64,000 nt of DNA from Pedobacter sp. B4-66 (GTDB lineage Bacteria; Bacteroidota; Bacteroidia; Sphingobacteriales; Sphingobacteriaceae): assembly GCF_018492665.1 (NCBI RefSeq), contig NZ_JAFVME010000009.1, positions 1-64,000 on the forward strand, written 5' to 3'. This document shows positions 16,490 through 24,446 of this stretch, piece after piece. Under the pieces are notes generated by a model. It worked only from the letters and a program-made list of their open reading frames with translations, had not been told where the DNA came from and did not search any database. Every line of letters starts with the position of its first letter. Within the stretch, counting starts at the first letter, position 1. Position numbers and translations under genes: made by a program.

Positions 16490-18385
16490 ATGAAAAGGTT
16501 AGGACTACTTATTATTGGCTTGCTTATGATTACAGAAGCAGGAGCTCAAGGAATATATGATGTAAGCAAAATTTCTCCTGATTTACTCAAGGATGCTTCA
16601 ATGGTTGTTAGGTACGAAAGTGTGACATATGAAGTAAAAGACCCTGGAAATGCTGTTTATGATTATAAAACTGCCGTAACTTTACTTAACAAGAATGCAG
16701 AAAGTTCGTCAGAAATGCATGAGTTTTATGATAAATTCTCTAGTATTCACAACTTAAAAGCAACCTTATACGATGATAAGGGCAATAAAGTTAAAGAGTA
16801 TAAAAGTGCGGATTTTAAAGATAGAAGTGCTGTTTCCAATGGGACACTTTATGACGATAGTCGGGTGAAATTTCTATTTTTTTTATACACCAGTTTTCCA
16901 TACACCATCGAGTACAGTTATAATGTCGATTATAGTGGAATTCGCTTTTATCCCTCATGGAGACCGGTAAGTTCATGGGGCATGTCAGTAGAAAAATCAG
17001 AATATATTTTTAAAATACCTGAAACAATGACTTTTAAATATCTGAAAAGCGCAGGACTTAAAACTGATTCTTTAAAGGTTAAAGACAAAATGCAGTACAA
17101 ATGGAGCTGTGAAAATATTAAAGCTCTTGAATACGAACCAATGAGTGCCGGTATATCAAATGTAAGTCCATGGATAACTTTGGCTCCCAATCAACTTGAA
17201 TATGATAATTCTAAAGCGAATATCGAAAATTGGGCCAATTTAGGAGCTTGGATTTATGGCTTAAGTAATGGGGCTCAGGTATTACCGGATGCTGTTAAAT
17301 TGAAAGTTCAAAGTCTTATTAAAGGAGTAGGAACTCAAAAAGATAAAATCAAAATCCTTTATAATTACTTACAATCTAACACGAGGTATGTTGGCGTACA
17401 ATTAGGTATTGGTGGATATAAACCTATTACAGCTGAGAAAGTAGCTGCTGTAAATTACGGTGATTGCAAGGCCCTATCTAATTACATGAAAGCCTTATTA
17501 CAAGAAGCTGGAATAAAATCTAATCTTGTGGTAATTGGAAATGATATGCCATCGCTAAATAAGAAATTTGCCAGCTTGAATCAGGCAAACCACATGATTC
17601 TTTGTGTACCTCAGGAAAAAGACACCACATGGTTAGAATGTACTAGCCAATTTGTACCTGCCGGATATATTGGCAACGACAATTCGGACAGAACTGTTTT
17701 ACTGGTTACAGAATCGGGTGGTATATTAGCCCAAACTCCTTATTATAGTCCAACAAATAATTATCAAAAACGCATAACAAAAGTAAATCTGGATGAAGAA
17801 GGTTCTGCAGATATTAGTATTGAAACTCAATATGGCTTTGCTCAATATGAAGATAATTTGGGATTGACATTACTTGAGCCTATGGAACAGCGCAAAAAAT
17901 TAATGAACTCATTAAGCATACCAAATATGCAGATCAATACATTCAACTTCAATCAGCCAAATAAAGATGCAGCTATAATGAATGAGAAAATCGAGTTAAA
18001 AGCGTCTCAACTTTTAACTAAGGGTGGAGATAAACTATTTATTACTTTAAACCTGATCAATCGACAAGAAAACGTAATTACTTCTATTGAGAATCGAAAA
18101 ACTTATTTTAATGTAAAATACGGTTATTCTGATCAGGATGAGATTATCTATAATATCCCAAAAGGTTATAAAGTTGAATTTATGCCAAAGGATATCGTGA
18201 TTGAATCTGAATTTGGAAAATATACTGCTAAAGTAGTTCAGAAAGACAATAGCCTTGTTTATAGTCGTACAAAAATGATTAACAACAAAAAATATCCGCC
18301 AGAAAAATACAATGAATACGTTGCATTTTCTAAAAAAATCTATCAGGCGGATAAGCAAAAAGGGATTTTTTCTAAAATTGAATAA
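16490..18385 (+). CDS. DUF3857/transglutaminase-like protein
   Basis: A 631-residue homologue of the preceding gene product with signal peptide (ending AGAQ), DUF3857 domain and transglutaminase-like domain. Here the Cys is kept (NYGDCKALSNY, Cys326) and so is the His (QANHMILCVP, His368); the acidic position reads WLECTSQ, with Glu in place of Asp. The protein may be an active peptidase or amidase-type enzyme, but no substrate is known. A GTG one codon upstream overlaps the previous stop; the ATG at 16490 is the simpler start. The pair is tightly coupled and likely forms a complex or acts on the same envelope target. Confidence 0.82.
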   Translation: MKRLGLLIIGLLMITEAGAQGIYDVSKISPDLLKDASMVVRYESVTYEVKDPGNAVYDYKTAVTLLNKNAESSSEMHEFYDKFSSIHNLKATLYDDKGNKVKEYKSADFKDRSAVSNGTLYDDSRVKFLFFLYTSFPYTIEYSYNVDYSGIRFYPSWRPVSSWGMSVEKSEYIFKIPETMTFKYLKSAGLKTDSLKVKDKMQYKWSCENIKALEYEPMSAGISNVSPWITLAPNQLEYDNSKANIENWANLGAWIYGLSNGAQVLPDAVKLKVQSLIKGVGTQKDKIKILYNYLQSNTRYVGVQLGIGGYKPITAEKVAAVNYGDCKALSNYMKALLQEAGIKSNLVVIGNDMPSLNKKFASLNQANHMILCVPQEKDTTWLECTSQFVPAGYIGNDNSDRTVLLVTESGGILAQTPYYSPTNNYQKRITKVNLDEEGSADISIETQYGFAQYEDNLGLTLLEPMEQRKKLMNSLSIPNMQINTFNFNQPNKDAAIMNEKIELKASQLLTKGGDKLFITLNLINRQENVITSIENRKTYFNVKYGYSDQDEIIYNIPKGYKVEFMPKDIVIESEFGKYTAKVVQKDNSLVYSRTKMINNKKYPPEKYNEYVAFSKKIYQADKQKGIFSKIE

Positions 18386-18465
18386 TGGCGGCCAAAAAAG
18401 TAAGGTAGTGATTGGTTTTTTAATTTTTTGGGGGTCCGAAGTCTGCGTCGGCTCTTCTACTTATA

Positions 18466-18509
18466 TTGTTCGTACCTCGTTCGACTATGGTCGAACGAGG
18501 TACGAACAA
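18466..18509. repeat. Perfect palindrome with 20-bp arms
   Basis: The left arm TTGTTCGTACCTCGTTCGAC (18466-18485) and its exact reverse complement (18490-18509) flank a TATG loop. Base composition is richer in G+C than the surroundings and there is no T-run, so it is more like a repetitive extragenic palindrome or a mobile miniature element than a terminator. Confidence 0.85.
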
Positions 18510-18622
18510 AGTACGTTTAAATGTGGTGCAAAGGACGACTATATTATAGGTTGCAATTCGAATTTTTTTCAAGTCCAAAGCCAAAACAAGCCCAATTTTG
18601 TTGAGTTGCAAAACCATTTTAA

Positions 18623-18656
18623 TTAAAGCATCAATTGGATTCTATTGATGCTTTAA
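18623..18656. repeat. Stem-loop with 13-bp arms
   Basis: TTAAAGCATCAAT and ATTGATGCTTTAA are exact reverse complements around an 8-nt loop. No clear T-run follows on either strand. It may be a weak terminator for the DUF3857 pair. Confidence 0.6.
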
Positions 18657-18811
18657 CTAAATGTAAGAAAAATATAAATGCACGGTTGCATTTATATGTA
18701 CTTTACAACATTATTTGACGTAATGAGTTGTTTTGTGCGCTTTATATGATCTAAGAATGATAATTGGAAGAAATCAATTTTAGCAAAAATCTTATAACAT
18801 GTCATTAGTAA

Positions 18812-18849
18812 TTTATTCTGCTTCTCAGCTTTCTGCGAAGCAGAATAAA
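18812..18849. terminator. Stem-loop downstream of the M16 peptidase operon
   Basis: TTTATTCTGCTTC and GAAGCAGAATAAA form a 13-bp stem with a 12-nt loop, 15 bp past the stop of the minus-strand peptidase gene. The T-tract is poor, so it is a probable, not certain, terminator or 3' stabilising hairpin. Confidence 0.55.
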
Positions 18850-18863
18850 CCTTTCTGGGCAAT

Positions 18864-20138
18864 TTATTTTTTGCCTACGACAACTTTTGTAAAGTTTTCT
18901 GTATTTAAGTATTTACCGGCAAGATCTTTCAAATCCTGTGAAGTAATTGTTTTTACAGTTGTGATGTAGTTCTCGTAGTAGTTATGATCCAATCCTGAGA
19001 AATAAACATTCTTGAACTTATCAGCATGTGAGAATGCATTTTCTAAACTACCAAGCATAGAGCCTAACATATAATTACGAACAAGATCCAATTCCTGGTC
19101 TGATACCAATTCTGTTTTTAACAGGTTGATTTCCTTCTCGATTTCGATAAGTGCATTACCGCATACCTCAGCTCCTACTTCAGTTGCAATAAAGAAATAA
19201 CCGGCATCTCTTAAAGAAACAACTGCTGAGCCTATTCCATAGGTATAACCTTTATCTTCACGAATATTAGCCATTAGCCTCGATCCAAAATAGCCACCTA
19301 ACAAACAGTTTAATACCTGAAAACCTGGAAAATCAGGATGATTTCTGCTAATACTCAATGCACCCATTCTTATAGCTGATTGAATAGCTTCTGGTCTTTC
19401 GATTAATAGCTCGCCTTTAGGGCTCGCTTCAAAAGTTAACTTATTGATTACCGAAGCTTCAGTATTATCCCATTGGTTTCCAAAAACACTATTTAATATA
19501 GCGAATTCATTTTCTTCGAACTTTCCGGCAGCTATAACTGTACAGTTTTCTGGCTTATAAGCTGCTTTAAAATAATTGATAAGATCTTCTCTTTTTAATG
19601 CATCATAATCTTCTGCATCAATATTTGATCCATAAGGGGTATCTCCAAAAATCGAGTTTGCAAATTGTCTTCTGGCAAGGAAATCATTCTTTTGAAGATT
19701 TACTTGTAGCGATTGTTTCTGATTTTGAACAAAAATAGCCAACTCCTGCTCAGGAAAAATGCTCTCATTTAAGATTGATCTTAAAATAGGCAATACTGAT
19801 TGCAGGTGTTTATTAAGCGTATATAGTTTAACGCTCGATTGATCTGCACCATATTCAGTTTGTAAAAATGCACCGTAGTAATCTACCTTATCTGCAATTT
19901 CTTTTGCACTAAGTTTAGCTGTACCATTGTTAATCAAGTGACTAACACCCACTGCCTGCAATGGTTTTGAGGCGTCCCAGTTTACATTTTCGAATATAAA
20001 TTCTATTCTTACAAGTTCTTGTTTACCGGCATTGATGGTAAAAACAGGTATACCATTGTCAAGATGTTGCGCTAAAGGCTCTAAAAATTTGATCTCATTA
20101 ACCTGTAATGATTCAGGGGCTAGTGTACGATTAAGCAT
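18864..20138 (-). CDS. M16 family peptidase-like subunit, non-catalytic
   Basis: A 424-residue protein of the M16 (pitrilysin / mitochondrial processing peptidase) fold. It lacks the HxxEH zinc motif where it should be (VSHLINNGTAKLSAKEIADK takes its place), but keeps the C-terminal substrate-binding features LLGGYFGSRLMANIREDKGYTYGIGS. It should be the partner of the catalytic subunit encoded just upstream, with which it overlaps by 8 bp; the two resemble alpha/beta pairs of bacterial M16B peptidases. No signal peptide is seen on either protein, so they are probably cytosolic. Confidence 0.88.
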   Translation of the reverse strand: MLNRTLAPESLQVNEIKFLEPLAQHLDNGIPVFTINAGKQELVRIEFIFENVNWDASKPLQAVGVSHLINNGTAKLSAKEIADKVDYYGAFLQTEYGADQSSVKLYTLNKHLQSVLPILRSILNESIFPEQELAIFVQNQKQSLQVNLQKNDFLARRQFANSIFGDTPYGSNIDAEDYDALKREDLINYFKAAYKPENCTVIAAGKFEENEFAILNSVFGNQWDNTEASVINKLTFEASPKGELLIERPEAIQSAIRMGALSISRNHPDFPGFQVLNCLLGGYFGSRLMANIREDKGYTYGIGSAVVSLRDAGYFFIATEVGAEVCGNALIEIEKEINLLKTELVSDQELDLVRNYMLGSMLGSLENAFSHADKFKNVYFSGLDHNYYENYITTVKTITSQDLKDLAGKYLNTENFTKVVVGKK

Positions 20139-21375
20139 CTTTGGCGTTTAAATAATATAAGGTGGAACATTGCTCTTTTACAAAGGTATTTTTAGCTGCT
20201 TGTAGGATACGTTCAGGTGTAACGGCTAAATACTTATCTATTTCTGTGTTTAGTCCGGCGGCATCACCCAACAATTCATAATAGGCAAGATTCATCGCCT
20301 TATCTAATAAACTCATCTCTGCAAATACCATGATAGATTCAGATTTGTTTTTCACTTTAGTGATCTCGTCTTCTGTAACTTCCTGATGGGTAAGTTTTGT
20401 TAGTTCAGCCCATATTGCAGCCTCAGCAGCTTCAATAGTTACACCTTGTACAAGTTTTCCTTCAACTACAAATAATCCTTCATCTATGCTACTGGTAACA
20501 TAGGCATGTATATCACTAAATAATTGCTGCTCTTTTAACAAACTGTTGTATAACCTCGACGATTGTCCTTGTGAAAGGATATCAGACATCAGATCGAAAC
20601 TTTGATACTCAGAATCCTGTCTGGCCGACATTTTAAAAGCCATATAAATGGCATTCAAAGGCACATCAGCTTTAACAGTTTCTGCACGTGCTTCTGTTTG
20701 CAATGGCTCCTGAGGAAGATTCCTCTCGTATTTATCACCGGCAGGAATTGGTGCAAACCATTTCTCCGCAAGCGCTTTAACATCTTCGGTTTTAACATTA
20801 CCGCCTACAACCATAATGGCATTTTGTGGGTTATAATGTTTTTTGAAAAACGCTTTAACGTCTTCCATTTTTGCATCTTCAATCTGCTTTAAGTCCTGAC
20901 CGATAGTTGCCCATTGATACGGATGTTTTTTGTAAGCTAATGGTCTAAGTTTTAACCAAACATCGCCATATGGTTGATTCAGATAACGTTGTTTAAACTC
21001 TTCGCAAACTACGTTACGCTGTGTTTCAAGACTTTTTTCTGAAAAGGCAAGACTTAGCATCCTGTCACTTTCCAACCAAAAAGCGGTTTCCAGATTTACA
21101 GCCGGAAGTGTAATATAATAGTTAGTAATATCATTGCTTGTAAAGGCATTATTCTCTCCCCCTACTCTTTGCAAAGGCTCATCGTAACTAGGAATATTTA
21201 CTGATCCGCCAAACATAAGGTGTTCGAATAAGTGCGCAAATCCAGTCCTATCTTGCTCCTCATCACGTGCGCCAACATCGTATAGGATATTTAATACCGC
21301 CATTGGCGTAGTATCATCTTCGTGCACAAGCACGCGAAGTCCGTTAGGTAATGTAAAACGATTAAAGTCTACCAT
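20131..21375 (-). CDS. M16 family zinc peptidase, catalytic subunit
   Basis: A 414-residue M16 metallopeptidase. The inverted zinc motif HLFEH is at residues 48-52, and a second conserved acidic cluster (VVCEEFKQR) lies some 75 residues later. The middle holds the usual VGGNVKTEDVKALAEKWF region. Together with the overlapping downstream gene it should form a two-chain peptidase that degrades peptides in a closed chamber. The promoter region toward the divergent mqnC gene contains a 15-bp inverted repeat bearing TAAGTTTG for both directions. Confidence 0.92.
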   Translation of the reverse strand: MVDFNRFTLPNGLRVLVHEDDTTPMAVLNILYDVGARDEEQDRTGFAHLFEHLMFGGSVNIPSYDEPLQRVGGENNAFTSNDITNYYITLPAVNLETAFWLESDRMLSLAFSEKSLETQRNVVCEEFKQRYLNQPYGDVWLKLRPLAYKKHPYQWATIGQDLKQIEDAKMEDVKAFFKKHYNPQNAIMVVGGNVKTEDVKALAEKWFAPIPAGDKYERNLPQEPLQTEARAETVKADVPLNAIYMAFKMSARQDSEYQSFDLMSDILSQGQSSRLYNSLLKEQQLFSDIHAYVTSSIDEGLFVVEGKLVQGVTIEAAEAAIWAELTKLTHQEVTEDEITKVKNKSESIMVFAEMSLLDKAMNLAYYELLGDAAGLNTEIDKYLAVTPERILQAAKNTFVKEQCSTLYYLNAKDA

Positions 21376-21394
21376 AGATTAAAAATAATTCAGG

Positions 21395-21485
21395 CAAACT
21401 TAGATAAAACTGTGCTAGCATTTATGACCGCGTTGAAAATATTGCATAGGATTGAAAATAAAAGCGTCAATTTTATCTAAGTTTG
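21395..21485. promoter_or_regulatory. Divergent promoters sharing a 15-bp inverted repeat
   Basis: CAAACTTAGATAAAA (21395-21409) and its exact reverse complement TTTTATCTAAGTTTG (21471-21485) lie at each side of the space between the M16 and mqnC genes. Each includes a TAAGTTTG box oriented toward its gene. The repeat may serve as a twin -7 region or as an operator. Confidence 0.5.
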
Positions 21486-21489
21486 TGCT

Positions 21490-22614
21490 ATGAATACTGC
21501 CGAATTACTCCAAAGGGCTTTACAGTTCGACTTTTTAACAAAAGAAGAGGGTGTTTTTTTATACAATAATGCAGCTACCGCTGAGCTGGCTTATGTTGCC
21601 AATGAATTACGAAAGAAGCAAGTACCAAGTGGTAAAGTTACCTGGCAGATAGACAGAAATGTTAATACTACTAACGTATGTATTGCTAACTGTAAATTCT
21701 GTAATTTCTTTAGAAGACCAGGACATGATGAAAGCTACATCACGGATATAGAAACTTATAAAGTAAAAATTGAAGAAACTTTTAGGTTAGGTGGAGATCA
21801 ATTGTTACTACAAGGCGGTCACCATCCTGATTTAGGTTTGAAATTTTATGCAGATCTGTTTAAGCAATTAAAAGAATTATATCCTGATTTAAAATTACAT
21901 GCCTTAGGCCCACCTGAGATTGCACACGTTGCAAAACTTGAGGGTATTTCTCATACTGAAGTTTTAAAAGCACTTAAAGAGGCTGGGATGGATTCATTAC
22001 CGGGTGCAGGAGCAGAAATATTAAATGATAGGGTAAGGAGATTAATTTCAAAAGGAAAATGTGGTGGACAGGAATGGTTGGATGTAATGCGTGCAGCTCA
22101 TCAGCTTGACATTACTACTTCTGCGACAATGATGTTTGGGCATGTTGAAACTATTGAAGAACGATTTGAGCACTTAGTGTGGATAAGAGAGGTTCAAAGT
22201 GAAAAACCTGCGACTGCTAAAGGATTTTTAGCATTTATTCCATGGCCTTTTCAAGATGACGGCACTTTATTAAAACGACTAAGAGGTATTAGCAATAATG
22301 TTTCCGGCGATGAATATATAAGAATGCTTGCTTTAAGTAGAATCATGTTGCCAAATGTGAAAAATATACAGGCATCATGGTTAACTGTAGGAAAAAGTGT
22401 TGCTGAGTTATGTTTACACGCTGGTGCCAACGATTTCGGTTCTATTATGATTGAAGAAAATGTAGTCTCGGCAGCTGGTGCTCCGCATCGTTTTACTGCT
22501 AAGGGAATACAGGATGCAATTAGAGAAGCCGGTTTTGAACCTCAGTTACGCGGTCAACAATATAACTATCGTGATTTGCCTGAGCATTTAGAAGAGCAGG
22601 TGATCAATTATTAA
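21490..22614 (+). CDS. mqnC: Cyclic dehypoxanthinyl futalosine synthase
   Basis: MqnC is the radical-SAM enzyme that cyclises dehypoxanthinyl futalosine in the futalosine route to menaquinone. The 374-residue protein has the TWQIDRNVNTTNVC lead-in and the CIANCKFC cluster motif around residues 61-68, then LLLQGGHHPDLGL and the GAGAEIL segment typical of the MqnC/MqnE/CofH group. The TTNVC context and length fit MqnC better than MqnE. Other mqn genes are not in the window. A TAAGTTTG box ends only 4 nt before the ATG, hinting at a leaderless or very short 5' end. Confidence 0.88.
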   Translation: MNTAELLQRALQFDFLTKEEGVFLYNNAATAELAYVANELRKKQVPSGKVTWQIDRNVNTTNVCIANCKFCNFFRRPGHDESYITDIETYKVKIEETFRLGGDQLLLQGGHHPDLGLKFYADLFKQLKELYPDLKLHALGPPEIAHVAKLEGISHTEVLKALKEAGMDSLPGAGAEILNDRVRRLISKGKCGGQEWLDVMRAAHQLDITTSATMMFGHVETIEERFEHLVWIREVQSEKPATAKGFLAFIPWPFQDDGTLLKRLRGISNNVSGDEYIRMLALSRIMLPNVKNIQASWLTVGKSVAELCLHAGANDFGSIMIEENVVSAAGAPHRFTAKGIQDAIREAGFEPQLRGQQYNYRDLPEHLEEQVINY

Positions 22615-22636
22615 GATTTTATGATGAATAAAAAAA

Positions 22637-22660
22637 GGAAGAGGACTATTGTCCCCTTCC
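22637..22660 (-). terminator. Intrinsic terminator of the ferritin-like genes
   Basis: On the minus strand GGAAGGGGAC-aata-GTCCTCTTCC, a ten-pair stem with one internal mismatch, is followed by a run of seven T residues. It lies 25 bp past the stop of the ferritin-like gene at 22685. Confidence 0.85.
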
Positions 22661-22684
22661 CCATCTTAAACTTAAACAACCCTT

Positions 22685-23518
22685 TTATTTTATAAATAAT
22701 CCTGCAATAGTTAAAACGTCTGCCTTAGCTAAAGGCTCGTCAAATGATTCAACTGCTGCTGCTTTAGTAACGCCTGTTGCAATACCAGTAATTGTAACTC
22801 CAGCTTGCACATCAGTATTCTCACCAGCATATATGGGATCAACGGCTCCAATACCAGTGTCATTTGCAACGCCACCGGCACCAAGACTGATCCATGGTTT
22901 AATTTTAGCACCTCTTCCAGCACGCATCGTACGTATGTGAGCAGCATGACGTGCTTCAACTGAGTGAATTTGTAATGCTACAGTTAATACTCCCGAACCC
23001 ATTAATTCTGTAGCTTGTCCTTTATAAGCTCTTACACCAGTATCTTCAAATGCTTGCGCCACTGCTAAAAATGTATCATAGTTTGTATATACATCAGCAA
23101 AGGTTCCACCAGCAGTAAAATCAAAAGCTGTATATGGTAATGCATCCCCTGCATCTGCACCCAATGCACCTCTAAGTAAGGCCACGTGAGCTTTTTCATG
23201 ATCACGAATGGTTTTCATAGCACCTAATGGCAGCCCAGCTGGAATTAATCCGGGTGCAGCTTCAACTGCATGATTATAGAAATGGAATTCTAAATATTCT
23301 AATGTTAAAGCAAATTTTAAAACATTCGTGACTTTAGCTGGTGTACTTTGTCCGTAAGCTTTTGTAAACATAGAACCTAAGGCTAATGGCATTGCTGCTA
23401 AAGCTACTTTTTTCCCCATGTTATAAAAATCCTTCATTGCAGATCTTCTCGGATTTAATCTTTCATAGATCTCACCGTCTACTTTTTCAATTTCTTCTAA
23501 TATATTTACGATATTCAT
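22685..23518 (-). CDS. Ferritin-like domain protein
   Basis: A 277-residue protein of the ferritin-like (Ferritin_2) family. The N-terminal part has a helical region then a hydrophobic stretch (VALAAMPLALGSMFTKAYG) that may be an export signal preceded by basic residues. The four-helix bundle carries metal-ligand type residues: LEYLEFHFYNHAVEA, IRDHEKAHVALL, AFEDTGVRAYKG and HSVEARHAAHIRTMR. The C-terminus ends with a DVLTIAGLFIK helix. It follows a second, related ferritin-like gene by 18 bp and is closed by a terminator. Whether it binds iron or protects against desiccation or oxidative stress is not known. Confidence 0.82.
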   Translation of the reverse strand: MNIVNILEEIEKVDGEIYERLNPRRSAMKDFYNMGKKVALAAMPLALGSMFTKAYGQSTPAKVTNVLKFALTLEYLEFHFYNHAVEAAPGLIPAGLPLGAMKTIRDHEKAHVALLRGALGADAGDALPYTAFDFTAGGTFADVYTNYDTFLAVAQAFEDTGVRAYKGQATELMGSGVLTVALQIHSVEARHAAHIRTMRAGRGAKIKPWISLGAGGVANDTGIGAVDPIYAGENTDVQAGVTITGIATGVTKAAAVESFDEPLAKADVLTIAGLFIK

Positions 23519-23536
23519 GTTTTCTAAAGTTTAAGG

Positions 23537-24256
23537 TTAAGCCAGGTTAGTTACGTTAATTTTAGTTTTGATGTATTTTCCCGCAGCAGCTAAAACATCT
23601 TTAGGCGATAGAGCCTTATCTAAGCCACTATCATCAACTTGCGGACTGGAAGCGAAAGATCCCGGTGAAATTAAATCACGGATATATGCTGCATGACGCG
23701 CCTCAACTGAAACAATTTTACCCGCCAAAACTAAATAATCAGGAGTTGTAAGGAGTTTACCTGCGCCATTATAAGCGCCAACGCCTAAATCTTCAAAAGC
23801 CATTGCAGCTCCTAAAACACTTGAAGCTGATGTAAAATCTATAGATTCAAAATTAACTTCCAAACTACCTATAGCAGCAGTACCTAAAGCTTTTTTGAAA
23901 AACTCTCTATGCGCAATTTCATGAAATTGAATATCCTGAAAGTATGTTTTTTGCTCTGCTGTAAAACCTGATGGTAGATTTGATGCTACCTTAATGTAAA
24001 AAGCAGCTTCCAGTTGTTCTAAAGCATAAGCATAATTCAAAACTCCAAAATCATCTTTAAAGTCGAGGGTAACTCCACCCGGAACCATAGGTCCGTCATT
24101 ATTCTTGTCCTTTTTACAGCCTACAGCTACCAATGCTACAGCTGCTGCACCTGCTCCTGCAAATTGCAGAAAAGAACGGCGTTGCAATGGGGCTGTGAAA
24201 ACACTCCGCTCTACTGGCAGCAATTCTTGCTTTTCTTGTTCTTGTAAATTTTTCAT
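23537..24256 (-). CDS. Ferritin-like lipoprotein with Tat-type signal
   Basis: A 239-residue paralogue of the next gene product. The N-terminus carries a twin-arginine motif (RRSFLQFAGAGAAA) followed by ALVAVGC, which looks like a lipobox with Cys near residue 47, so it is probably exported folded and anchored as a lipoprotein. The ferritin-like helices show LEQLEAAFYIKVAS, IQFHEIAHREFF, AFEDLGVGAYNGAG and SVEARHAAYIRDL. It is the first gene of a two-gene unit. Folded export would fit loading with metal in the cytoplasm, which is inference. Confidence 0.82.
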   Translation of the reverse strand: MKNLQEQEKQELLPVERSVFTAPLQRRSFLQFAGAGAAAVALVAVGCKKDKNNDGPMVPGGVTLDFKDDFGVLNYAYALEQLEAAFYIKVASNLPSGFTAEQKTYFQDIQFHEIAHREFFKKALGTAAIGSLEVNFESIDFTSASSVLGAAMAFEDLGVGAYNGAGKLLTTPDYLVLAGKIVSVEARHAAYIRDLISPGSFASSPQVDDSGLDKALSPKDVLAAAGKYIKTKINVTNLA

Positions 24257-24446
24257 AATTTTTCAGTTTAAGTTTTAAAGATCATGAAGCATGCAAGGCA
24301 GGTTTCGAAGATCTGTTAAGCCTGGTTGTTTAATGTTGTATAATGGCACTTACGAAAGAAAAATGTGTTCGGTTTTCGGTGTTTGAAAGAAATATTCTTC
24401 AATCGTTCATTTTTTTAATAAATTCACCATATAAAAATCTATTACT

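Larger units (their letters stand above)
18386..18863. other. Convergent intergenic region with three stem-loops
   Basis: This 478-bp gap between convergent genes holds no credible gene. It contains three inverted repeats, listed separately, and a short G+C-richer segment (GGGGGTCCGAAGTCTGCGTCGG, split by a 4-bp CCGA/TCGG stem) around 18430-18452. An open frame running from the end of the upstream gene to 18626 passes through the large palindrome and is not taken as a gene. Confidence 0.6.

Noticed and set aside
18312..18626. Open frame of about 100 codons running from the DUF3857 gene into the intergenic palindrome
   Set aside because: It starts inside a real gene in another frame and its later part is the palindrome and non-coding sequence; composition is not protein-like.
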